Origin: SCRT01 sp036379455
GTDB lineage: Bacteria > Pseudomonadota > Gammaproteobacteria > Nevskiales > Nevskiaceae
Direction: 5' to 3'
NCBI GenBank assembly: GCA_036379455.1
Contig: DASVGQ010000136.1
Location: forward strand, 1-14,518
Length of the DNA: 14,518 nt
A model generated the notes under the pieces. The model was not told where the DNA came from, made no database searches, and saw only the letters and a program-made list of their open reading frames with translations. Shown here one piece after another: positions 1 to 8,300 of the stretch. The position numbers and the translations under genes are program-made. Position 1 is the first letter of the stretch, and every line of letters begins with the position of its first letter.

Positions 1-442
1 TATACGGGAGCCGCCGTCGCAAGACCTGCGCCCGAATCGCTGCGTGCTGTTGGCACGAACTGACCGACCCAGACGCCTGACGTTTCTTCCGCATGCTCTA
101 CGGCTGTGCCCGGTCCAGTGGCGTAGAACCCTGGCCCGTGACGACGGGCGCCACGTCCACTTCCAGGCAACCCCACCTTTGCTCCACTCACGAACGCGAT
201 GGAGTGGGATCCGGGGAACTCGTCGATCGGCGCACTGCTCAAATGCCGACGTAGCCTGCCCGGAGCTGACGCACAGGCGTGCCGTCGGGTCAGCGGCGCT
301 GGACAGCAGGTCCACGTGGACAGGCTCAACGCCGTCAATCTTCGCCCTCGTGCAGATTCGCATCGTGGGGCAGGAGACGCCTCTTGCCGTGCCCCGCCAC
401 CGGTGGTCGCTGCCGGTGCAACGATCGCCGAGCGGCGCCCTG
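1..442. other. Left-edge region without a convincing gene
   Basis: I see no recognisable protein here. Several frames on both strands happen to lack stop codons, including two on the minus strand that stay open to the window edge. None gives a recognisable product, and their third codon positions are clearly less GC-biased than those of the real genes in the window, so open frames are uninformative here. Visible structure is limited to short inverted repeats: a 12-bp palindrome GTCCACGTGGAC at 310-321, a 10-bp palindrome CCACCGGTGG at 397-406, and a 6-bp stem GGGGCA/TGCCCC at 367-372 and 390-395. The last could end cysB transcription, which runs leftward into this region, but it has no U-tract. 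A partial gene entering from the left edge cannot be excluded. Confidence 0.5.
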
Positions 443-1423
443 TTACACCGGCTCCAGCTCGGCGTTGAGCCGCGCGGTGCGCGCCTGGCGCTCAGCGGGG
501 TCCGCGATGGCGCCGATCTCGTCGATCACCTTGCGCGTGAGGTGCGGCGCGAACCAGCCGATGAAGTCGTACATGTAGCCGCGCAGGAAGCTGCCGTAGC
601 GGAAGCCGATGTGCGTGGTGCTGGGCTCGAAGAGGTGGTCGGCCGACAGGCGCACGAGGTCTGCGTCCTCCTTCGGATCCCAGGCCATGTCCGCGACGAT
701 GCCGATGCCGAGGCCGAGCCGCACGTAGGTCTTGATGACGTCCGCGTCGACGGCGGTGAGCACCACCTCGGGCTTGAGCTGCTGGGCGCCGAAGGCCTTG
801 TCGAGCTTGGAGCGACCGGTGAAGCCGAAGGTGTAGGTGACGATCGGCCAGGCCGCGACGTCGCGCAGCTCGAGGCGCTGGACCTTCGCCAGCGGGTGGT
901 CGGGTTTCACCAGCACGCAGCGGTTCCAGCGGTAGCACGGCAGCATCACGAGCTGCTGGAAGTGCTCCAGCGCCTCTGTCGCAATGGCGAAGTCCGCGTC
1001 CCCGTCCGCCGCCATGCCGGCGATCTGCGGCGGCGAACCCTGGCGGATCTGCAGGCGCACCTTCGGGTATTTACTCCGGAAGGTCTTGATGGTCGGCGGC
1101 AGCGCGTAGCGCGCCTGCGTGTGCGTGGTGGCCAGCGACAGCTCGCCGTTGTCCACCTCGCGGTACTCGCTGGCGACCGTCTCGATGTTGCGCACGTTCT
1201 GCAACAGGCGCTCGGTGTAGTCGAGGATGCGCTTGCCGGCCGGCGTGATGCTCGCGAGATGCTTGCCGTTGCGCTCGAAGATGTCGACGCCGAGCTCGTC
1301 TTCGAGCATGCGGATCTGCTTGGACACCCCCGGTTGCGAGGTGTAGAGCGCCTCGGCCGCCGCGGTCACGTTGAGCCCGCGCTGCGCGACCTCCCTGACG
1401 TACACCAGCTGCCGCAGCTTCAT
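443..1423 (-). CDS. cysB: CysB, LysR-type transcriptional regulator of sulfur assimilation
   Basis: This 326-aa cytoplasmic DNA-binding protein matches the CysB family over its full length (E. coli CysB is 324 aa). Residues 1-60 form the winged helix-turn-helix, with the CysB-typical LYTSQPGVSKQIRMLEDELG at 26-45. The effector domain keeps the anion-pocket segment THTQARYALP (100-109), FAIATEALE (145-153) and TYTFGFTGRS (196-205), so the sulfate-contacting Thr100, Thr102, Gln103, Thr149 and Thr202 of enteric CysB are all present, as is Trp166. In the family, CysB activates the cys regulon with N-acetylserine as inducer and represses its own gene. The ATG at 1423 is preceded by GGGAGG at a 7-nt spacing, which settles the start. 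The gene stands alone, with no cys biosynthetic gene in the window. The close paralogue Cbl is the only realistic alternative; a single enteric-like copy with this length favours CysB. Confidence 0.95.
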   Translation of the reverse strand: MKLRQLVYVREVAQRGLNVTAAAEALYTSQPGVSKQIRMLEDELGVDIFERNGKHLASITPAGKRILDYTERLLQNVRNIETVASEYREVDNGELSLATTHTQARYALPPTIKTFRSKYPKVRLQIRQGSPPQIAGMAADGDADFAIATEALEHFQQLVMLPCYRWNRCVLVKPDHPLAKVQRLELRDVAAWPIVTYTFGFTGRSKLDKAFGAQQLKPEVVLTAVDADVIKTYVRLGLGIGIVADMAWDPKEDADLVRLSADHLFEPSTTHIGFRYGSFLRGYMYDFIGWFAPHLTRKVIDEIGAIADPAERQARTARLNAELEPV

Positions 1424-1500
1424 GTCGCGTCCTCCCGGAAGCCATTACAAACAGATTCGTTATAACCTCGCATTATATTCCGCGCGCCTGCGCCCTCCAT
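1424..1500 (-). promoter_or_regulatory. Probable cysB promoter and leader
   Basis: Reading leftward toward cysB, a perfect TATAAT lies at 1477-1472, about 50 nt before the ATG. It is followed by an 8-bp palindrome GTTATAAC at 1459-1466 and an AT-rich stretch, then the Shine-Dalgarno GGGAGG at 1436-1431. This is the only clearly AT-rich island in this part of the window. No good -35 hexamer is visible at the right distance; the best candidate, TGGAGG at 1499-1494, is weak. CysB is known to bind AT-rich sites and to repress its own promoter, so the palindrome could be an autoregulatory site, but that is inference. The rest of the gap up to 1720 is GC-rich and holds only a 5-bp inverted repeat, GTGAC/GTCAC, at 1571-1587. 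Confidence 0.45.
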
Positions 1501-1720
1501 CCACGCCGCCGGTCGTGGGCGTGAACGGACAGGATTGTCCACTCCTGCCGCGCCGCGGCTGGCCCTGAAAGTGACGAGGAAAGTCACGTCCTGACGGACG
1601 CTCGGCGCGCCCCACCGCTCATCCGCCGCCGCGCGCCGGTGATCCGCCGGAGGCGCGTCGCGCGCCGATCCGGCACACCGGTTGCTCCATCCCGGTACAC
1701 ACGTCACGCCGGCCCACGCC

Positions 1721-2179
1721 ATGGCCTCAGCCGCCCGCCCAGCTCCGCATCGCACCCCGCGCTCCACGCTTCTGGCCGTGGGTGCCGCCCTGCTGGGACT
1801 GGTCTCGGTCGGCATGACGCCCGGCTGCCAGGGGCACCTCGTGCGCGCGCAGGCGGCCGAGGGCTTCTCGCTGGTCGAGACGGCCACCAACGCGGTCACG
1901 GAGTACTACGTGGAGCGCGGCGCGCTGCCGGACGACAACGCGGAAGTCGGCCTGCCGCCCCGCGGCGCCGACACGGGCCGCTACGTGAACGCGGTGCGCG
2001 TGCTGTCGGGCGGGCGCGTCGAGGCGACCTTCGATACGCCCGACACCCAGCTTGCGCTGCGCACGCAGACGCTGGTGATGGAGCCCGAAATCTCCTCCGG
2101 CTCCATCACGTGGAAATGCTCCGGCACGCTCGCGCCGCAGAACCTGCCGGCGGCCTGCGCGGCACGCGCGACGAACTGA
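1721..2179 (+). CDS. Pilin-like protein lacking the prepilin leader motif
   Basis: This is a 152-aa protein. From about residue 40 to the end it reads like a type IVa major pilin: LVRAQAAEGFSLVETATNAVTEYY (40-63) corresponds to the pilin alpha-1 C-terminal half, GRYVNAVRV (86-94) to the first strands, and GSITWKCSGT...NLPAAC (127-146) to the disulfide-bounded D-region, with Cys133 and Cys146. A hydrophobic segment at 15-32, followed by TPGCQGHLVRAQ, aligns with the pilin helix (including the Pro22 equivalent). However, the Gly/Phe prepilin peptidase site and Glu5, which normally direct maturation and assembly, are absent. It may therefore be Sec-exported or membrane-anchored rather than assembled into a pilus; this is inference. 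I chose ATG 1721; TTG 1682 is an in-frame alternative adding 13 residues. Neither has a clear Shine-Dalgarno. The gene converges on mdtC with a 20-nt gap, and no pil gene is nearby. Confidence 0.7.
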   Translation: MASAARPAPHRTPRSTLLAVGAALLGLVSVGMTPGCQGHLVRAQAAEGFSLVETATNAVTEYYVERGALPDDNAEVGLPPRGADTGRYVNAVRVLSGGRVEATFDTPDTQLALRTQTLVMEPEISSGSITWKCSGTLAPQNLPAACAARATN

Positions 2180-2199
2180 TCCGCGGCCCGCGCGCCACC

Positions 2200-5100
2200 T
2201 CAGGCAGCGGCTTCCGCCGGGCGGTGCAGCACACGGCGCCGCCACTGCGCGGACAGCCATTCAAACGCCAGATAGAACGCCGGCGTGGTGAACAGCGTCA
2301 GGAACTGCGACACGAACAGGCCACCGACGATCGAGATGCCCAGCGGCACGCGCAGCTCCGAGCCGGTGCCAATGCCGATGGCCAGCGGCAACGCGCCGAG
2401 CATGGCCGCCAGCGAAGTCATGACGATCGGACGGAAGCGCACCAGGCAAGCCTCGTAGATCGCGTCCACCGGCGCGAGGCCGCGCCGGCGCTTCGCCTGC
2501 AGCGCGAAGTCGATCATCAGGATCGCGTTCTTCTGCACGATGCCCATCAGCAGGATGATGCCGATGGTCGATACGACGTCGAGCTCGGAGTGGAACAGGA
2601 TGAGCGCGAGCAGCGCGCCGAGGCCGGCCGACGGCAGCGTGGAGAGGATCGTGATCGGGTGCACGAGGCTCTCGTAGAGGATGCCGAGCACGATATAGAT
2701 GACGAAGATGGCTGCCAGCACCAGCACCGGCTCCTGCGAGGCCTGCTGCTGGAACAGCTTGAGGTTGCCGGCGCCGCCGCCGTGGATGGTGCCGGGCATG
2801 TGCAGCTCGAGCATGGCGTTGCCGATGGCCTGCGTCGCCTGCCCGAGCGACACGCCGGGCGCGAGATTGTAGGAGATGTTGACGACCGGGAAGCCGCCTT
2901 CGTGCGACACGCTCAGCGGCGCCACGCCGTAGCGCATGTGGGCGACGGTGCTCAGCGGCACCGCCTCGCCGCCGCGCGTCTTGACGTACACCTGATTGAA
3001 GTCCTCGGGAGACAGCTGGAACTGCGGGTCGGCCACCAGCACTACGCGGTAGGTGTCGAGCGCGTCGTAGATCGTCGCCACCTGGCGCTGCGCGAAGGAG
3101 TTGTTGAGGGCGGTATCGATCGCCGCGATCGGCACGCCGAGCCGCGAGGCGGTGTTGCGGTCGATCTCCACGTTGACCTGCGGCGCGGCCTTGTCGAGGT
3201 CCGAGTTGACGTCCTCGAACAGCGGCGAAGTCTTGAGCTTCGCTTCCAGCCGCGGGGCCCAGGCGTAGAGCTCCTCGAGGCTGTCGCCGCGCAGCGCGTA
3301 GGTGAAGGAGGCGTTGCCGCTGCCGCTGCCGGCGTGCAGGTCCTGCACCGGACGCATGAAGATGTTGACGCCGACGAGCTTGGCGAACTCCGGGCGCAGG
3401 CGGTTGATCACCTGGTCGACGCTCTCATGGCGCTGCGGCCAGGGTTTGAGCGCGACGAACAGCGATCCGCGGTTGCTGCCGGCGCGCCAGCCGCTGCCGC
3501 CCGTGAAGGCCGAGACGGTCGCCACCGCGGGGTCGGCCATCAGGATCTTCGTCGCCTGCTCGATGCGCGTGGACATGGCGTCGAAGCTGATGCTCGGGCT
3601 GGCCATGACCGTGCCCATCATCTGGCCGGTGTCCTGCTGCGGGAACAGGCCCTTGGGCACCGCCGTATAGAGCCACATCGTCAGGCCGAGCGCGCCGAAG
3701 GTGGCCGCAAACATGAGCACTCGATGGCGCAGCGCCCAGCGCAGGCCGGCCGCGTAGGCGCCATGCACGGCGGCGAATCCGGCCTCGGCACCGCGCGCGA
3801 TCGCATTGGGCCGGGCCTGCGGTGGCGCCGCGCGCAGGAAGCGCCCGCACAGGCTCGGCGTGAGCGTCAGTGAGACCACCATCGAGGCGACGATGGCCAT
3901 CGTCAGCGTGCCGGAGAACTCGCCGAAGAAGGTGCCGAGGATGCCGCCCATGAACAACAGCGGCACGAACACCGCGACGAGCGACGTGCTCATCGCCACC
4001 ACGGTGAAGCCGATCTCCCTCGCGCCGTGCAGCGCCGCCTCGAGCGGCGGCTCGCCCTTCTCCAGGTGCCGCACGACGTTCTCGATGACGACGATCGCGT
4101 CGTCGACGACGAAGCCGACGGAGATCGTCAGTGCCATGAGCGAGAGGTTGTCGAGCGTATAGCCGGCCAGCCACATGGCCGCGAAGGTGATGGCGATCGC
4201 GAGCGGCACGGTCACGCCGGCGATCAGCGTCGGCACCAGCCGCCGCAGGAACAGGAACATCACCATGACGACGAGCGCCAGCGCGATCAGCAGCGTGATC
4301 TGCACCTCGTTGACCGAGGCGCGAATGGTCTGCGTACGGTCTGCGGCCAGCGACAGCTCGGCGCCCGGCGGCAGCCACTGCTTGAGCTGCGGCAGCAGCG
4401 CCTTGACGGCGTCGGCGGTCTTGATGACGTTCGCGTCCGGCTGCTTGCGCACCATGATCAGCACGGCGCGATGGTTGTTGAACCACGCCGCCTGCTGGTT
4501 GTTCTGCTGGCCCGGCGTGATCGTCGCCACCGACGACAGGCGCACCGGATGGCCGCTGCGGCTGGTGAGGATGATGTTGCCGTACTGGTCGGCGTCCTGC
4601 ACCTGGTCGTTGGCGCCGATGACGATGTTGCGGTCGCCGTCCGTCAACGAGCCCTTCGGCGCGTAGTCGGTGGCATTGACGATCGCCTGGCGCACGTCGT
4701 CCATCGTCAGGCCCATGCCGGCCAGCTGCGCCGGATTGACCGACACCCGCACGGACGGGTTCGCGCCGCCTTCCACCTCCGCTTCCGCCACGCCGGCCAC
4801 TTGGCGGATGCGCTGGCCGACAACGTTGTTGGCCACCGTGTAGAGGTCCTGCACGCTCATGGTCGGCGAGGTCATCGCCAGGATCAGGATCGGCGCTGCC
4901 GACGGGTTGGCCTTGCGGTAACCCGGCGGCGAAGGCAGGCCCGCCGGCAGGTCGGGCGCCGCGGCGTTGATGGCGGCCTGCACGTCGCGCGCCGCGCCCT
5001 CGACGCTGCGCGACGGGTCGAACTGCAGGATGACGTTGGCACTGCCGAGGCTGCTGGTCGACACCATGTCGCTCACGCCGGCGATGCTGCCGAGATGGCG

Positions 5101-5304
5101 CTCGAGCGGCGTGGCGACGGTTGCCGCCATGGTCTGCGGGCTGGCGCCCGGCTGGGTCGCGGAGACAAAGATGAAGGGCAGGTTCACCTGGGGCAGCGCG
5201 GCCACCGGCAGCTGCGTATAGGCCACCAGGCCGAGGATCAGCGCGCCGACGGCCAGCAGCGTCGTCGCGATCGGCCGACGGATAAAGGGGCCGCTGATGT
5301 TCAC
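2200..5304 (-). CDS. mdtC: RND multidrug efflux pump subunit, MdtC-like
   Basis: This 1034-aa inner-membrane resistance-nodulation-division transporter closely resembles E. coli MdtC along its length. It has TM1 at about 12-30, a first periplasmic loop, a TM2-6 block from about 335, a second periplasmic loop, and a TM8-12 block from about 860. Proton-relay residues are intact: Asp401-Asp402 in GFVVDDAIVVIENV, Lys925 in GIVQKNAILMIDFA and Thr963 in RPIVMTSLA (equivalents of AcrB Asp407/408, Lys940 and Thr978). In E. coli, MdtB and MdtC form a heterotrimer driven by proton influx that exports bile salts, novobiocin and similar compounds through TolC. I chose GTG 5304 because it gives the MdtC-like N-terminus, with the first Pro at residue 11 as in the family. 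It lies 7 nt after the mdtB stop. An upstream ATG (5346) would add 14 unrelated residues. Substrates here are unknown, and Pseudomonas MuxC is an equivalent name. Confidence 0.85.
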   Translation of the reverse strand: MNISGPFIRRPIATTLLAVGALILGLVAYTQLPVAALPQVNLPFIFVSATQPGASPQTMAATVATPLERHLGSIAGVSDMVSTSSLGSANVILQFDPSRSVEGAARDVQAAINAAAPDLPAGLPSPPGYRKANPSAAPILILAMTSPTMSVQDLYTVANNVVGQRIRQVAGVAEAEVEGGANPSVRVSVNPAQLAGMGLTMDDVRQAIVNATDYAPKGSLTDGDRNIVIGANDQVQDADQYGNIILTSRSGHPVRLSSVATITPGQQNNQQAAWFNNHRAVLIMVRKQPDANVIKTADAVKALLPQLKQWLPPGAELSLAADRTQTIRASVNEVQITLLIALALVVMVMFLFLRRLVPTLIAGVTVPLAIAITFAAMWLAGYTLDNLSLMALTISVGFVVDDAIVVIENVVRHLEKGEPPLEAALHGAREIGFTVVAMSTSLVAVFVPLLFMGGILGTFFGEFSGTLTMAIVASMVVSLTLTPSLCGRFLRAAPPQARPNAIARGAEAGFAAVHGAYAAGLRWALRHRVLMFAATFGALGLTMWLYTAVPKGLFPQQDTGQMMGTVMASPSISFDAMSTRIEQATKILMADPAVATVSAFTGGSGWRAGSNRGSLFVALKPWPQRHESVDQVINRLRPEFAKLVGVNIFMRPVQDLHAGSGSGNASFTYALRGDSLEELYAWAPRLEAKLKTSPLFEDVNSDLDKAAPQVNVEIDRNTASRLGVPIAAIDTALNNSFAQRQVATIYDALDTYRVVLVADPQFQLSPEDFNQVYVKTRGGEAVPLSTVAHMRYGVAPLSVSHEGGFPVVNISYNLAPGVSLGQATQAIGNAMLELHMPGTIHGGGAGNLKLFQQQASQEPVLVLAAIFVIYIVLGILYESLVHPITILSTLPSAGLGALLALILFHSELDVVSTIGIILLMGIVQKNAILMIDFALQAKRRRGLAPVDAIYEACLVRFRPIVMTSLAAMLGALPLAIGIGTGSELRVPLGISIVGGLFVSQFLTLFTTPAFYLAFEWLSAQWRRRVLHRPAEAAA

Positions 5305-5311
5305 GCCGCGC

Positions 5312-8300
5312 TCAAGCCCCGTCCGTCGGCACATGCGCCGACGCATGCGTCGGCATCATGTGGCGCGCCGTGCGGCGGTTGAAGCGGTCGAGATACAGGT
5401 AGATGACCGGCGTGGTGTAGAGCGTCAGCAGCTGCGACAGCAGCAACCCGCCGACGATGGCGATACCGAGCGGCGTGCGCAGCGAAGCGCCCACGCCGCT
5501 GCCGAGCGCCAACGGCAGCGCGCCCAGCAGCGCCGCCATGGTGGTCATCATGATCGGCCGGAAGCGCAGCACGCAGGCCTGGAAGATCGAGTCCTCCGGC
5601 GACTTGCCCTCCTCGCGCTCGGCCTGCAGGGCGAAGTCGATCATCATGATTGCGTTCTTCTTGACGATGCCGATCAAGAGGATGATGCCGACCAGGGACA
5701 CGATCGACAGCTCCTGGCCCATCAGCATCAGCGCCAGCAGCGCGCCGACGCCCGCCGACGGCAGGGACGAGAGGATCGTCAGCGGGTGGATGTAGCTCTC
5801 GTACAGCACGCCCAGCACGATGTAGATCACGATGACCGCGGCGAGGATCAGCCACGGCGTGCTGCGTTCGGCTTCCTGGAAGGCTGACACGGTGCCCGAG
5901 AAACGCGTGCGGATGGTGTCGGGGAAGCCGATCTCCCGCTCTGTCTTGGCGATCTCGGGCAGCGCCTGCGACAGCGACACGCCGGGCGAGAGATCGAAGG
6001 ACACGGTGTTCGCCGGCAGGCCCTCCTCGTGCGTCACGACCAGCGGGCCGGTACCGATGCGCATGCTCGCCACGGCTGACAGCGGCACCATGCTGGAAGG
6101 CGACGAGGCGATGGCGGTCGGAATCTGGCCGATCGAGTTGGGGTTGGAAGTCGTCGGGTTGGTCAACGCCGGCGTCGCGTCGTTGGCCTTCACGTAGAGC
6201 TTGTCCAGCGCGCGCGGGTCGTTGCGGAAATCCGGCGGCACGCTCATCACCACGCGGTACTGGTTGGTCTGCGTGTAGATCGTCGACACCTGCCGCTGGC
6301 CGAAGGCGTCGTAGAGCGTGTCGTCGATGGCCTGCATCGGCACCCCGAGGCGGCTGGCCGCGTCGCGGTTGATGTGCAGGTCGAGCTGCAGGCCCTGCGC
6401 CTGCTCGTTGCTGGAAACGTCGACGAAGCCCGGCGCCTGCGACAGTGCGTCAACCAGCTTCGGCGTCCACTGCGCGAGCTCGCCGGCGTCGATGTCCTGC
6501 AGCACGTACTGGTACTGCGTCGGGCTGATGGTGCTGTTGATCTGCAGGTCCTGCACCGGCTGCAGGAACAGCGAGATACCGCTCACCTTGCCGGCCTCGC
6601 GGCGGATGCGGCCCATCGTTTCCTGCAGGCTGTCGTGGCGCTCGTCGCGCGGCTTCAGGACGATCGTCAGCCGCCCCTGGTTGAGCGTCGGGTTCACCGT
6701 CCCGGCGCCGACGAACGCCGCCACGCTCTGCACGTCGCGGTCGGCGCGCACGACTTCGGCGAGCTTCTGGCTGCGCGCCCACATGGCGGGGAAGGAGATC
6801 GTCTGCGGTGCCTCGGAGATGCCGATCAGCAGGCCCGTGTCCTGCTGCGGCAGCAGCCCCTTGGGCACGACGAAGTACAACGCGATGGTCAGCACCAGCG
6901 TGGCGAAGGCCACCATCAGCGTCGCGAAGCGGTGCCGCAGCACCAGGCGCAGGCTGCGCTCGTAGGCCATCAGGCCGACGTCGAACACCCGCTCGCTCCA
7001 CTGGTACAGGCGCCCGTGGCGGTGATCCTTCGGCTCGGCCTTGAGCAGCCGCGCGCACATCATCGGCGTAAGCGTCAGCGACACCAGCGCCGAGATCGCC
7101 ACGGCGATCGACAGCACGATGGCGAACTCGCGGAACAGCCGCCCGATCAGCCCTTCCATGAGCAGCAGCGGGATGAACACAGCGATCAGCGACACCGTCA
7201 GCGACACCACCGTGAAGCCGATCTGCCTGGCGCCCTTGTGCGCCGCCTGCACCGGATCCTCGCCGGCCTCGATGAAACGCACGATGTTCTCGATCATCAC
7301 GATGGCGTCGTCGACGACGAAGCCGGTCGCCACCGTCAGCGCCATGAGCGACAGGTTGTCGAGCGAGAAGCCGAGCAGCGCCATCACGCCGAAGGTGCCG
7401 ATGATGGACAGCGGCAGCGCCACGCTGGGGATGATCGTCGCCCACAGCTTGCGCAGGAACAGGAAGATCACCATCACCACCAGCGCCACGGTGATGAGCA
7501 GCGTGAACTGCACGTCGCGCACCGAGGCGCGGATGGTCTGCGTGCGGTCGGCGAGCACGTTGACGTGCACCGATGGCGGAATCGACGAGGCGAGCTGCGG
7601 CAGCAGCGCCTTCACGCCGTCGGCGGCGGAGATGATGTTGGCGCCCGGCTGGCGCAGCACGTCGATGAGGATCGCCGGCTTGCCGTTGGCCCACGCCGCG
7701 ACCTGGTCGTCCTCGACGCCGTTGTAGACCTTCGCGACGTCCGACAGGCGCACCGGCGCGCCGTTCTCGTAGGCGACGATGATCGAACGATACTGATCGG
7801 CCGAGGCGATCTGGTCGTTGGCGCCGATGGTGAAGCTCTGCGCCGGGCCATTGAAGCTGCCCTTCGGCTGGTTGACGTTGGCCTGCGTCAGCGCGGTGTG
7901 GATATCCTCGAGCGACAAGCCGAGCGAGGCGATGGCGGCCGGGTTCACCTCCACGCGCACGGCCGGCTTCTGGTTGCCCTCGACGTTTACGAGGCCGACG
8001 CCCGGCACCTGCGAGACCTTCTGCGCGATCAAGGTGTCGGCGAGGTTGGCGACCTGCGACAAGGGCATCGCGTCGGAGGTCACCGCCAGCGTCAGGATGG
8101 GCGCGTCGGCCGGATTCACCTTGTTGTACACCGGCGGGTACGGCAGGTTGCGCGGCAGCGTGCCCTGCGCCGCGTTGATGGCCGACTGCACGTCCTGCGC
8201 GGCGTTGTCGATGTTGCGCGACAGGTCGAACTGCAGCGTGATGGTCGACACGCCGAAGGAGCTGTTCGAGGTCATCGCCTGCAGCCCGGCGATCTGGCCG

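Noticed and set aside
44..1465. 473-residue open frame on the plus strand
   Set aside because: It lies antisense to cysB for most of its length, has the Arg/Val/Ala/His-rich composition of a GC-rich shadow frame, and matches no family I know.
1571..1587. GTGAC-7-GTCAC inverted repeat upstream of the pilin-like gene
   Set aside because: The arms are only 5 bp with a 7-nt spacer, which is too common in this base composition to call an operator.
1814..1831. Possible lipobox (MTPGC, Cys36) in the pilin-like protein
   Set aside because: Position -3 is Thr and -2 is Pro, which does not fit a lipobox. The Pro aligns with pilin Pro22, so I do not call it a lipoprotein.
1862..1879. GFSLVE at residues 48-53 of the pilin-like protein, identical in form to a prepilin cleavage motif
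   Set aside because: It is not followed by a hydrophobic helix. In the pilin alignment it falls in the soluble half of alpha-1, where pilins have an EGLSLA-like sequence, so it is most likely a chance match.
5305..5346. Earlier ATG start for mdtC giving 14 extra residues
   Set aside because: The extra residues overlap the mdtB end and do not resemble any RND N-terminus; GTG 5304 gives exactly the family start.
4027..5382. Long plus-strand frames opposite mdtC, mdtB and mdtA (for example 4027-5382 and 6374-8608)
   Set aside because: They are antisense to well-conserved RND genes and show His/Arg/Gln-rich shadow composition.
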